Positions 42,493 to 51,371 of a DNA stretch of 64,000 bases are shown in pieces. Positions within the stretch are counted from its first letter, which is position 1, and every line of letters begins with the position of its first letter. The stretch is taken from contig NZ_JAAMPJ010000010.1 in NCBI RefSeq assembly GCF_011067745.1, positions 186,001-250,000 of the forward strand, read 5' to 3'. The notes below the pieces were generated by a model that searched no databases, was not told the origin of the DNA, and saw only the letters and a program-made list of their open reading frames with translations. Source of the stretch: Lentzea alba (lineage in GTDB: Bacteria > Actinomycetota > Actinomycetes > Mycobacteriales > Pseudonocardiaceae). The position numbers and the translations under genes are program-made.

Positions 42493-43262
42493 GCACGATC
42501 GCACTGGACCGCGGGGTGCGGCACGGGTTCTCGCTGGCCTGGCGCGGCATTCTGAAGATCCGCAAGAACCCCGAACAGCTGGCGGACGTGACGATCGCGC
42601 CGATCGTGTTCCTGGTGATGTTCACCTACCTGTTCGGCGGGGCGCTCGCCGGGAACACCGACGCGTACCTGCAGATGCTCGTGCCGGGCATCCTGGTGAT
42701 GAACATCCTGCAGGCCAGCATGACGGCGGGCGTGCAGCTGAACACGGACGTGTCCAAGGGCGTCTTCGACAGGTTCCGCGCCATGCCGATCACCCGGTCC
42801 GCGCCGTTGATCGGGGCGGTGCTCGCGGACGTCGTGCGGTACGTGGTCTGCATCCTGGTGTTGCTGGTCGTCGCGACGGTCATGGGCTTCCGGGTGCAGA
42901 CCGGCCCGGCGGAGCTGCTGATCGCGGTCGGGCTCGCGCTGGCGTTCGGGCTGTGCTTCTGCTGGGCGTCGGTGTTCGTGGGCATGCTGCTCAAGACACC
43001 GCAGGCGGTGCAGGGCGTGATGTTCGTGCTGATCATGCCGTTGACGTTCGGCAGCAACGTGTTCGTCGGCACCTCGACGATGCCGGGCTGGCTGAAGGCG
43101 TGGGCGGACATCAGCCCGGTGACGCTGATGGCGGACGCGCTGCGCGGGTTGCTGAACGGCGGCGCGATCGCAGGACCGTTGGCCGGGTCTCTGATCTGGA
43201 TGGTGGCCGCGGTCGCGGTGTTCTTCCCGCTGGCGATGTGGGCTTACCGCCGGCGGGTGTGA
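42489..43262 (+). CDS. ABC-2 type permease, DrrB type
   Basis: A 257-residue membrane protein with about six hydrophobic segments, including IAPIVFLVMFTYLFGG, LLVVATVMGF, LLIAVGLALAFGLCF and a last helix at WMVAAVAVFFPLAMWA. FDRFRAMPITRSAPL is the conserved DrrB/ABC-2 loop. Pairs with the upstream ATPase as one half-transporter (A2B2). Convergent with the SARP gene 14 bp downstream. Confidence 0.86.
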   Translation: MSTIALDRGVRHGFSLAWRGILKIRKNPEQLADVTIAPIVFLVMFTYLFGGALAGNTDAYLQMLVPGILVMNILQASMTAGVQLNTDVSKGVFDRFRAMPITRSAPLIGAVLADVVRYVVCILVLLVVATVMGFRVQTGPAELLIAVGLALAFGLCFCWASVFVGMLLKTPQAVQGVMFVLIMPLTFGSNVFVGTSTMPGWLKAWADISPVTLMADALRGLLNGGAIAGPLAGSLIWMVAAVAVFFPLAMWAYRRRV

Positions 43263-43275
43263 GGTGAGGCGGGCA

Positions 43276-46200
43276 TCAGTCGCTGATGCCCGCCTCCGCG
43301 CGTATTTCCCGCACCGTCTCTGCCTTGGTGAGCTGCACCGGTTCCGGCTCGCCCAGTTCGGCCACCAGCATCCGCACGTCCGGATCGCCCAGGTCGAGCC
43401 GCCCGCGGATGCGCTTGGCCAGTGCGAGCAGCCGGGCCGCCGAGTCGCGGCGGCCCTCGGCGAACCGCACCTGGGCGAGCAGTTCCGTGACCGTCGCCAG
43501 GTCCGGCATGTCGCTGCGGTCCGACGTCGTCCCCACCGCGATCGCGATGCGCGCCTCGGCCTCGGCGGGATTGCCCTCGGCGACGGCGAGGCGGCTTTCG
43601 AGCATGGCCGACCACTCCGTGACGAACGAATGCAGCACGGCCGAGGTGGTGGCACGCCGTTTGAAGCGGTCGCTCAACTCGCGTGCCTCGGCGAGCCGGC
43701 CCGCGCGGAGCAGGACCTCGGCCTTCGCGTAGTCGATCATGATGGACATCTGGTCGTTGCCGATGGCCTGGACGTACCGCTCTGCCTCGATCGTCTCGCG
43801 TTCGGCCGCGGCGTGGTCGCCGAGCCGGGCGTACTCGACCGCGAGCCGCCACCGCTGCTGCACGGCGTCGTCCTGCGACCGCAGTTCCAGCGCCACCGCG
43901 AGACCGCGCTCGAACAACTCGATCGCCGCCCGGTTGTCGCCGGTGTGCGAGATGAACGTGGCTTTCATGCCGAGTGTCATCGCCGAACCCCACCGGTCGC
44001 CCACCGCGATGAACTGCTCGTACGCCCGGTCGCGGGCCTCCTCCGCGAGGTCGAACTCGCCCTCGTCGACCAGGATGAAGCTCAGCGCCCAGTCGGCGGC
44101 GGCGCGCGCCCAGGCGTCCTCGCTCGCGGCCGCCCGCTTCACCTCACGGCGCGCGAGTTCGGGGTTCTGGCTGAGGAACGCGAGCATCGGCAGCGCGATC
44201 GCGAGCGGCGGCCACTTCTGGGTGGCGCCGGTGTTCACGCAGTCCTCGATGACCTGCGCGGCCTCCTCCGTGGCGGGCAGGCCGGGCATCGCCGCCATGA
44301 TCAGCTGCATCGCCCGGAACGAGGCGTGGACGTCGTCCGGCAACTGCCCGCCGAGCGCGAGCAGGTCGCGCACGGCCACTTGTGCGCGTTCGTTGTCGCC
44401 CTTGAGCAGCCAGTACCAGAACACCCCGCCGAGCAGGGCCGCCGCCAGGTCGACGTCGCGGTCGTCGATCGCGCCGCGCAACGCGGCCGCGATGTTGTCC
44501 TGCTCGGCCTCGTAGACCGCGATCGCCTCCAGCTGCCTGGCCGTGCGGTTGAGCGGTTCCCACTTCTCGGTCAGCTCGCGGTAGTAGCGCCGGAACCGGC
44601 CGACGATCTCCTGTTGCTCGCCGGACGCCTCCAGCTGCTCGGCCGCGTAGACCCGGATCGTCTCCAGCATCCGGTACCGCGGTTCGGCGTCGAGCTCGAT
44701 CACGTCCACAATGGACTTCTCGACCAGCGAGGTCAGCACGTACAGCGAGTCCTCGACGCAGACCTGCTCGATCGCGGCGAGGTCGGCACCGGCGGGGAAC
44801 ACCGAGATCCGCCTGGCGAGCCGGAGTTCCTCCTCGGTCAGCAGGTCCCAGCTCCACTCCACGACCGCGCGCAGCGTGCGTTGGCGGGGCAGCGCGGTGC
44901 GGCTGCCCGAGGTGAGCAACCGGAACCTGTCGTCGAGGCGCTGGGTGATCTGCCGGACCGTCATCGACCGCAGCCGCGCGGCCGCCAGCTCCAGCGCGAG
45001 CGGCATGCCGTCGAGCCCGCGGCAGATCTGCCGCACGTCGTCCACAGTGGACTCGTCCAGCAGGAAGCCCGGCTTCACCGCGCTCGCCCGGTCCAGGAAC
45101 AGTCGCACCGCGCCGAACCCCGACACGTCGGCTTGACCGTTGGGCACGCTGAGCGGGCCGACCGGGTACAGCGACTCGCCGTCGATCGCGAGCGGTTCCC
45201 GGCTGGTCGCGAGCACGCGCAGGTTCGGCACCCGGCGCAGCAGTTCGGTGGTGAACTCGGCGGCCGAGCTGATGAGGTGCTCGCAGTTGTCCAGCACCAG
45301 CAACGACTCGCCGGCGCCGAGCACCTCGGCGATCCGGTCCATGCCTTCGCTCGCGCGCCGCAACGGATCGCCGCCGACCCTCAGTTCGAACGCGCCGAGC
45401 ACCGCGCCGGCCAGGTCCTCGGCCGCGCGCACCCCGGCCAGTGCGGCGAACCACACGCGTCCCTTGCCGTGCAACGGATGCCGGGCCGCCGCCTCCGTGG
45501 CGAGGCGGGTCTTGCCCGCGCCGCCCGGTCCGACCAGCGTCACCAGCCGGGCCTGGGCGAGCAGTCCGGCGATCTCCGCGAGCTCGGCGTCGCGCCCGAC
45601 GAAGCTGGTGAGCCGCACGGGCAACCGGTCGACCACCGGGCGCGGCCCCAGCTCGCCGCGCAACGCCGCGACGTGGATCTGCTGCAACTCGGCCGACGGG
45701 TCGACGCCCAACTCGTCCGCGAGCCTGCCGCGGACCTGCTCGTAGACGTGCAGCGCGTCGGACTGCCGGCCCTGCTGGCACAGCGCGCGCATCAGCAGCC
45801 CGGCCAGGCGTTCCCGCAGCGGGTGCTTCTCGTGCATCGCGGTGAGCGCGGCGACGTCGAGCTCACCGGTCCGGAACCGGTCCTCCTCGGCCGCGACGCG
45901 TGCTTCGTCCAGCCTGGTGGCCGCGACCTGCGCGAACGGCGCCTCCCGCACGTCGGCCAGCGCATCGCCCCGCCACAGGGCGAGTGCCTCGGCCGGCCGG
46001 CCGGCGGCGCGCAGCCGGTCGAACTGGAAGACGTCGACGTTGTCGGGCGCGATGCCGAGCCGGTACCCGCCCGGTTCGAGCGTCACGTCCGGGCAGACCT
46101 TGCGCAGCCGCGACACGAGCGACTGCAGCGCGTTCGCCGCGTCCGCGGGCGGCTGTTCACCCCACAGGTCGTCGATCAGGGTCGCGGTCGGCACCGGGCG

Positions 46201-46314
46201 GCCGGGGTCGAGCGCGAGCCTGGCCAGCAGCATCCGGACGCGGGCACCACCGATGTCGACCGGTGTGCCGTCCTCGGCCACCACGGTCGTCGGTCCCAGC
46301 AACGCCACGCGCAC
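43276..46314 (-). CDS. SARP-family regulator with NB-ARC-like ATPase and TPR region
   Basis: A 1012-residue regulator: winged helix (~1-85, GGARVRMLLARLALDPGRPV), BTAD (~90-225), AAA/NB-ARC NTPase with LVGPGGAGKTRLA (~257-269) and LLVLDNCEHL, then a large alpha-helical TPR-like C-terminal half. GTG start at 46314 gives the usual MRVALLGP N terminus. Divergent from the LanC-like gene over 63 bp and convergent with the DrrAB-type exporter. Domain order is like the other SARP in the window, but the two are not close copies. Confidence 0.86.
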   Translation of the reverse strand: MRVALLGPTTVVAEDGTPVDIGGARVRMLLARLALDPGRPVPTATLIDDLWGEQPPADAANALQSLVSRLRKVCPDVTLEPGGYRLGIAPDNVDVFQFDRLRAAGRPAEALALWRGDALADVREAPFAQVAATRLDEARVAAEEDRFRTGELDVAALTAMHEKHPLRERLAGLLMRALCQQGRQSDALHVYEQVRGRLADELGVDPSAELQQIHVAALRGELGPRPVVDRLPVRLTSFVGRDAELAEIAGLLAQARLVTLVGPGGAGKTRLATEAAARHPLHGKGRVWFAALAGVRAAEDLAGAVLGAFELRVGGDPLRRASEGMDRIAEVLGAGESLLVLDNCEHLISSAAEFTTELLRRVPNLRVLATSREPLAIDGESLYPVGPLSVPNGQADVSGFGAVRLFLDRASAVKPGFLLDESTVDDVRQICRGLDGMPLALELAAARLRSMTVRQITQRLDDRFRLLTSGSRTALPRQRTLRAVVEWSWDLLTEEELRLARRISVFPAGADLAAIEQVCVEDSLYVLTSLVEKSIVDVIELDAEPRYRMLETIRVYAAEQLEASGEQQEIVGRFRRYYRELTEKWEPLNRTARQLEAIAVYEAEQDNIAAALRGAIDDRDVDLAAALLGGVFWYWLLKGDNERAQVAVRDLLALGGQLPDDVHASFRAMQLIMAAMPGLPATEEAAQVIEDCVNTGATQKWPPLAIALPMLAFLSQNPELARREVKRAAASEDAWARAAADWALSFILVDEGEFDLAEEARDRAYEQFIAVGDRWGSAMTLGMKATFISHTGDNRAAIELFERGLAVALELRSQDDAVQQRWRLAVEYARLGDHAAAERETIEAERYVQAIGNDQMSIMIDYAKAEVLLRAGRLAEARELSDRFKRRATTSAVLHSFVTEWSAMLESRLAVAEGNPAEAEARIAIAVGTTSDRSDMPDLATVTELLAQVRFAEGRRDSAARLLALAKRIRGRLDLGDPDVRMLVAELGEPEPVQLTKAETVREIRAEAGISD

Positions 46315-46377
46315 AGGTCCAGCTTTCCAGATCACTCGCGGTGTCCGTCTCACTTCCACGGATGAGATGATTGAGGC

Positions 46378-47655
46378 ATGGCGAAGTACTGGGGGACCGC
46401 CGAGGCTGCTTGGCGATGGGTGCTTGATCAAGTTCGATATGACGACGACGCCGTCTGGATGCCGGTGTCGGTCGGCGAGGATCCGGTAGCGGGCGTGCGC
46501 GACGGCATGCACGCGGGCGTCGGGGGACTGGCTCACACGCTGGCCGAGATCCGGCTGAGCCGCGAGTGGACGGCCGAGGAACACCGGCTCGCGGACGCGA
46601 TCGCCGGCCAGGTCCGGGCGGGCATCGCCACGATCAGCGAGGTCAACTACTTCAGCGGCCTGGTCAGCTCGATCGGCGTGCTGACGGCACTGGACGCGCC
46701 CGGAGCCCACGAGGTCGTCGCCCGGATCCTCGAACTGTCCACACCGGACGGATGGCCAAATGAGTGGCTGGTACCGCCGAACTTCCTGGAGGGCGCCCGG
46801 GACCACGACGTCACGGTGGGCACGGCGGGAGTCCTGCTGGCAGCGGTGTGGGCCCGGCGGCACGGGGTGGCGGGCGCGGAGGAACTCGCCAAGGTGTCCG
46901 CCGACATCCTGCTGGCCGAACGTGAGGAAATGCCAACCGGCCTGAACTGGCGTGCGGTGCCCAAACGCTTCTGCGTCGTGCAACGCGAGTCCCCCAACTT
47001 CTCACACGGCCTGTCGGGCATCGCGACCGCGCTCGCCGTGGCCGGTGTGGAGTTCGATCGCCCTGACCTCGTCGATGCCGCTGCCGCGGGCGCCGAGCAC
47101 CTCGTGGCTCTGTCGGATCAGAGCGACGGGGGTTTCCGGGTCCAGCTGCGCATTCCGCACCTGGAGGAGTTGGAGCGGTTCAGCTACGGCTGGTGCCACG
47201 GCCCGACCGGGACGTCGTTGTTGTGGCCGGCTCTACACCGTGCAGGCGTGCGAGAAGTGGCGAACACACCGGTGATGGACTGGCACAGCCGTTGCATGCA
47301 CAGCATCCGTGTGTCCGGTCTGCCCGAAAGGCGTTATCCGGGCTTCTGGGACAACGATGGTCGTTGCTGCGGAACCGCGGGCGTGGGTGACGTCCTTTTG
47401 GACTCGGGGGAGCGGGAGTTCGCGCTGCACCTCGCCGACGTGCTGGTCGAACGGGCGATTCCGGACGGCGACGGCGTGTGCTGGCGGTTCATCGAGCACC
47501 GCAACGAAGAGCCGCTGCTGCCCGCGGGCCTCGGCTGGATGCAGGGCGCGGCGGGCATCGCCGGGTTCCTGTTCCACGCCGGCCGCGCTGCTCAGGGCGA
47601 CTTTTCTGTGGTGCCGCGCCTGGACACCTGGTGGGCGCAGTCAGCGGGAAACTGA
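46378..47655 (+). CDS. Stand-alone LanC-like cyclase with CCG zinc motif
   Basis: A 425-residue LanC-fold protein. FSHGLSG places a catalytic-type His at 210; GWCHGPTG gives Cys273; RCCGTAG gives Cys330-Cys331. In NisC the matching residues are His212, Cys284, Cys330 and His331, so the histidine zinc ligand is replaced by cysteine, as in the CCG-type cyclase domains. GWMQGAAGIAG is the usual C-terminal motif. No LanB, LanM, kinase or precursor peptide gene is visible nearby. Its stop overlaps the convergent flavoenzyme gene by 15 bp. Confidence 0.85.
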   Translation: MAKYWGTAEAAWRWVLDQVRYDDDAVWMPVSVGEDPVAGVRDGMHAGVGGLAHTLAEIRLSREWTAEEHRLADAIAGQVRAGIATISEVNYFSGLVSSIGVLTALDAPGAHEVVARILELSTPDGWPNEWLVPPNFLEGARDHDVTVGTAGVLLAAVWARRHGVAGAEELAKVSADILLAEREEMPTGLNWRAVPKRFCVVQRESPNFSHGLSGIATALAVAGVEFDRPDLVDAAAAGAEHLVALSDQSDGGFRVQLRIPHLEELERFSYGWCHGPTGTSLLWPALHRAGVREVANTPVMDWHSRCMHSIRVSGLPERRYPGFWDNDGRCCGTAGVGDVLLDSGEREFALHLADVLVERAIPDGDGVCWRFIEHRNEEPLLPAGLGWMQGAAGIAGFLFHAGRAAQGDFSVVPRLDTWWAQSAGN

Positions 47656-49068
47656 CTGGGCGAACGCGAACACCCGGTCCGGGTCGTACTTGGCGGCGAC
47701 CTCCCGCAACCGCGCGAGGTTGCCGCCGTAGTACGCCTCGGCCCAGTTCGGCAGCTGCGGGTCGAGGTAGTTGACGTACCCGGTGTCGCCGACCAGCGCG
47801 CCGAGCCCGTCCCGGGCCTGTCCCATCGCCTTGGCCGCCTCACCCGCGGCGTCGGGCGGCGTCTTGAAGTAGAGCTGGGCGCAGGCGAGCGCGGTGCGGT
47901 GGGGGAACGCGGTGGCGTCCGGCGCGACGTCGGACACCGCGCCGCCGAGACTGTCGAAGATCAGGTACGACTCGTCGGACTGCCCGGCCATCAGGTTCGC
48001 GGCCCAGCCGGGGTCGGCGATCGGCGTGCTCACGATCCGTGACGACGCCACGAACGACTCGCGGTCGACCGGGGCGCCCGCGAAGTAGCGGGTGGCCTCG
48101 GGGTAGCTCCTCGGCTGGACGAACCGCTCGGGAGCGGCGGGCAGCGCGGCCAGCAGGTCGGCCGCGGCGCCGGCGGACCCGATGAGGCAACCGCCGACCC
48201 GGCAGGTCGGCTGCGGGCCGCCGCGCAGCACGACGTTCGACCAGAGCTCACGCGGTGCCTGCGCGATCCACCCCTGCCACGCGCCGAGCACGTCCGCGGC
48301 GGCACCGGCGGGGTACTGCAGGGAGAACACCGTGACGTCGGGGGCGGGCAGCGTGGCGAACACGAACGACGTGACGATCCCGAAGTTGCCGCCGCCACCA
48401 CCGCGCAGCGCCCAGAACAGGTCGGGCTCCTCCTGCGCGGAGGTGGTGAGCTGCCGGCCATCAGCGGTCACGACGGTCGCGGAGACGAGGTGATCGCAGG
48501 TCAGGCCGTACTTGCGGGCGAGCACGCCGATGCCGCCGCCGAGCGTGAGACCCGCGACGCCGACGGACGGGCACGTGCCGGTCGGCAGGCAGCGGCCGGA
48601 CTGCGCGAGCACCTCGGCCACCTCGCCGAGCAGGGCGCCGGCACCAATGCGGACCTGGTCACCGGGCAACGCCTCGACGCCGGCCAGGCCGCGAAGGTCG
48701 ATCTGCAGGCCGTTCTCCGGCGAGGAGTACCCGGCGTAGCTGTGGCCACCACCGCGGGCGGCGACGGGGACCCGTGACCGTGCCGCCGAGACGCAAGCCT
48801 GGACGTCGGACGCCGAGGCGCAGCGGGCGACGGCGGCGGGCTTGCGGACGTCCCACACGGGGTTGAAGCCCTGGTAGGTGAAACCGTTGTCGCCGGGCAG
48901 CAGCAGCCGGCCGGAAAGCTTGGCGCGCAAGGCGGTCCAGTCCGGCGGTCCACTTGGGACGGACGAACCGGACGGAGGTGCCGGTGAGGTGGTGCACTTC
49001 GAGATCGCCGCACCCGCGCCCGCCAGGCCCGCGACTCGGAGAAACCCGCGGCGGTCCACGTCGGCCAT
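47641..49068 (-). CDS. Tat-exported FAD-linked oxidase, BBE type
   Basis: A 475-residue flavoenzyme. The N terminus VDRRGFLRVAGLAGAG is a twin-arginine signal, and AAISKC could be a lipobox-like cysteine. FAD-binding: ARGGGHSYAGY (His for 8alpha linkage) and GTCPSVGVAGLTLGGGIG (Cys for 6-S-cysteinyl linkage), suggesting bicovalent FAD; NYLDPQLPNWAEAYYGGNLARL is the BBE C-terminal motif. Substrate unknown; homologues oxidise sugars, alkaloids or polyketides. Confidence 0.85.
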   Translation of the reverse strand: MADVDRRGFLRVAGLAGAGAAISKCTTSPAPPSGSSVPSGPPDWTALRAKLSGRLLLPGDNGFTYQGFNPVWDVRKPAAVARCASASDVQACVSAARSRVPVAARGGGHSYAGYSSPENGLQIDLRGLAGVEALPGDQVRIGAGALLGEVAEVLAQSGRCLPTGTCPSVGVAGLTLGGGIGVLARKYGLTCDHLVSATVVTADGRQLTTSAQEEPDLFWALRGGGGGNFGIVTSFVFATLPAPDVTVFSLQYPAGAAADVLGAWQGWIAQAPRELWSNVVLRGGPQPTCRVGGCLIGSAGAAADLLAALPAAPERFVQPRSYPEATRYFAGAPVDRESFVASSRIVSTPIADPGWAANLMAGQSDESYLIFDSLGGAVSDVAPDATAFPHRTALACAQLYFKTPPDAAGEAAKAMGQARDGLGALVGDTGYVNYLDPQLPNWAEAYYGGNLARLREVAAKYDPDRVFAFAQSVSR

Positions 49069-49131
49069 GGTGGCACAAGATCGGCTCGGTGCAGCGGAGG
49101 CCGGTTTCTCAAGAGGCCCTAAACTCCGCGT

Positions 49132-49809
49132 GTGAAGCGACTCATCGTGGCGTCCCTGTGCCTGCTCGCGGCCGCGTGCGGCACGTCGGCGCCGACCGGC
49201 ACGTCCACCCCGCCCTCGCCCCCGGCCTCCACGCCCGCCGACGAGTCGCCGGCCGTCACCGCGGCCTTCGAGACCTACACCAAGGCCGCGCTGGCCAAGG
49301 ACGGTGCCACCGCCGTGTCGGTGGTGGCGACCCCGGTCTTCGCCTACTTCGAGGACGTCCGGAAGCTGGCGCTCACCGGGACCGAGCAGGAGCTCGCCGC
49401 GGGCAAGCTGAGCACGCGGGTCACCGTCTACACCATGCGCGGCGGCCTGGACGCGGCGACGCTGCGCACCGGGTCGGCCCAGGACGTCGTCAAGGCCTCG
49501 ATCGACAAGGGCCTGGTCGGTGAGCAGGGCATCGGCAATCTCAAACTCGGCAAGGTCACGGTCTCCGGCGACACCGCGTCCGCCGAGGTGACGTCCCAGG
49601 GCCAGAAGGCACCGTTCGGCCTCAAGTTCGTCCGTGAGGACGGCAAGTGGAAGTTCGACATGATGCCGGTGCTCGACATGGCCGACGCCGCCTTCACCGG
49701 GCTGGCCAAGGAGAAGAACCTGACCCCCGACCAGCTGGTCGAGCAGGTGCTCGTCTCGATGTACGGCCCGGCGAAGGCCGCCGAGGTCCGCAAACCGCTA
49801 GGCGCCTGA
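49132..49809 (+). CDS. Putative lipoprotein, unknown function
   Basis: A 225-residue protein with signal sequence MKRLIVASLCLLAAACG; LAAAC is a lipobox with Cys16. A Pro/Ser/Thr-rich linker follows (~17-40), then an NTF2-like-looking domain ending FVREDGKWKFDMMPVLDM. No enzymatic motif is evident. GTG start, few bases after the divergent flavoenzyme gene. Lipidation would depend on Lgt, encoded at 55590. Confidence 0.75.
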   Translation: MKRLIVASLCLLAAACGTSAPTGTSTPPSPPASTPADESPAVTAAFETYTKAALAKDGATAVSVVATPVFAYFEDVRKLALTGTEQELAAGKLSTRVTVYTMRGGLDAATLRTGSAQDVVKASIDKGLVGEQGIGNLKLGKVTVSGDTASAEVTSQGQKAPFGLKFVREDGKWKFDMMPVLDMADAAFTGLAKEKNLTPDQLVEQVLVSMYGPAKAAEVRKPLGA

Positions 49810-49908
49810 CGAGCCTCACCTCAACGCCGCCTCTTCGAGTGAACCGCCGCCACCCCCCATCACACTCCGCAACCCACCCTCGCTTGCCAACGGCCACGCG
49901 GGGCCCTC

Positions 49909-50192
49909 TCGTCCGCTCTAGTAGTACGTGGGGTCCCCGCGTACCGAAAAATGGGGCTGGTGGGGGTTGTGTGGGTGAACGGGTGCGGGTTCGGCGTCGG
50001 CCTTGGCGGGGCAGGCTGAGCGCGAGGTCGGTCGGGTACGCGGGAGCCTTTCGTCCGCTGTAGTGGTACGCGGGGTCCCCGCGTGTCGAAAAGTGGGGCT
50101 GGTGAGGGTTGTGTGAGTGAACAGGGTGCTGCTTCGGTGCTGGCGTTAGTGGCGGGGGAGGCCGAGCGCGAGGGTTAGTTCGAGCACGCGTT
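49909..50192. repeat. Tandem duplication, period 142 bp, including pucR 3' end
   Basis: Copy 1 (49909-50050) and copy 2 (50051-50192) start with the same ~72 bp (64 of 72 identical) and stay related further on. Each has a GC palindrome; in copy 2 it is ACGCGGGGTCCCCGCGT. Copy 2 contains the last codons of the minus-strand PucR-type gene; copy 1 contains a remnant encoding LALSLPRQ, echoing LALGLPRH. The rest of 49810-50145 shows no gene. Confidence 0.8.
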
Positions 50193-51285
50193 GTGGTGAG
50201 GCCAGGTCGGGGAAGAGATCTCGTAGCTGGCCCATCCGGTAGCGGACGGTCTGCGGGTGCACGAACAGCGTGGTCGCGACTTCCTCCCGACGGCCGTGGT
50301 GCAGCAACCACGCGCGGAGCGTCTCCTCCAGCCGTCGGGCCGTGGTGGCGGGCAACGTCCGCAACGGCGCGAGCGCGCGCGCCCGCAGGTCTGCGTAAGC
50401 GTCCGCATCAGCGGTCAGCACCAGTTCGACCAGGTGGTTCTCGGTGTCGCGGATGTCAGGCGAGACCAGGCGCGCGCGCATCGCACGTGCGTAGGAAGCG
50501 GACGCACGCATCCACGGGCGGGCAGGACCGACAACGGCCGTGCGATCTTTCAGCTGCCGGAGCAGGTGTGCGCGGTCGGTGTCGGGCACCAGCAGCACTC
50601 CCATGGCGTCCGGCAGGTCGTCGAGCACCAGGGTGGACGAGTCGAGCAGCCGGTACGCGGGCCGGGTCTGCGCGGCGGGCAGCAGGACGGCGGTCAGCGA
50701 GTTCGGCGGCTGCCACCCGGCCCGTTGGGCGTCGGCGAGCAACACCTCGGCGCCGGCGGCCGCGAGCAGGTCACGGGCCAGCTGTTCCAGGTGACGCTCG
50801 TGGGCGAGGCCACGGGCGGCCAGTTCGTCGGCGTGCCCGGCGGCGCTCGCGGCGGACAACTCGTCGATGTAGGCGAAGGTCAGCTCGGCGAACTTCGCCA
50901 CCTCCGCGGCCGGCAGACCCGCCGGCACCGCGCCCTCGGCCAGCCCGCGCCACGCCACCCGCGCGCCGACGCGATAGGCGCTGAGCAGCGCGTCCATGGA
51001 CCGGCCGTCCCGCACCTCGCCGCGTCCCAGCTCGTACGCGGCGTCGCTGGCGTCACCACCGGTGGCCTTGCCTCCAGCCAGGTCCAGGTAGTGTCCTAGC
51101 GCCGTGCGAACCGCACGGCGGATAGTGCCGCCCATGCGTCCGGACAGCGCGTTGGCATAGCTCGGGACCTCGTCGATGATGGCCTGGACGACCTCGTCCG
51201 CCGTGGTCCTCAGCACCGCCCGCAACGCGGTGACGGTCTTCTCATCGAGGGCCAATTCGGTGGCCCTCTGCATTGCGTGACTCAC
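50146..51285 (-). CDS. PucR/CdaR-type transcriptional regulator
   Basis: A 379-residue regulator: N-terminal helical region with TALRAVLRTTADEVVQAIIDEVP, a central domain, and a C-terminal PucR helix-turn-helix (LLHHGRREEVATTLFVHPQTVRYRMGQLRDLFP, shown in parts: EVATTLFVHPQTVRYRMGQL at ~340-360). GTG at 51285 chosen, with AGGGA upstream; ATG at 51273 is an alternative. Divergent from the reductase/desaturase pair, which it may regulate. Confidence 0.8.
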   Translation of the reverse strand: MSHAMQRATELALDEKTVTALRAVLRTTADEVVQAIIDEVPSYANALSGRMGGTIRRAVRTALGHYLDLAGGKATGGDASDAAYELGRGEVRDGRSMDALLSAYRVGARVAWRGLAEGAVPAGLPAAEVAKFAELTFAYIDELSAASAAGHADELAARGLAHERHLEQLARDLLAAAGAEVLLADAQRAGWQPPNSLTAVLLPAAQTRPAYRLLDSSTLVLDDLPDAMGVLLVPDTDRAHLLRQLKDRTAVVGPARPWMRASASYARAMRARLVSPDIRDTENHLVELVLTADADAYADLRARALAPLRTLPATTARRLEETLRAWLLHHGRREEVATTLFVHPQTVRYRMGQLRDLFPDLASPQRVLELTLALGLPRH

Positions 51286-51288
51286 GTT

Positions 51289-51305
51289 TTGTTCCCTGCG
51301 AACAA
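51289..51305. promoter_or_regulatory. Inverted repeat, possible operator of the PucR-type regulator
   Basis: TTGTTC-CCTGC-GAACAA, perfect 6-bp arms, lies just upstream of the pucR GTG and 66 bp before the reductase ATG in the divergent spacer. Regulator binding is inferred. Confidence 0.45.
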
Positions 51306-51371
51306 TTCGGCTGGCCAGATTCACGTCCTACGGACAGGACTTTACGCCCTGGGGCGCATCAAGCTGGAGTC

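Noticed and set aside
43264..46365. 1033-codon plus-strand open frame
   Set aside because: Low-complexity Arg/His/Leu-rich translation opposite the SARP gene; an effect of high GC at third positions.
49694..50311. 205-codon minus-strand frame over the 142-bp repeats
   Set aside because: Pro/Arg-rich, overlaps the lipoprotein and pucR 3' ends, and is explained by the tandem duplication.
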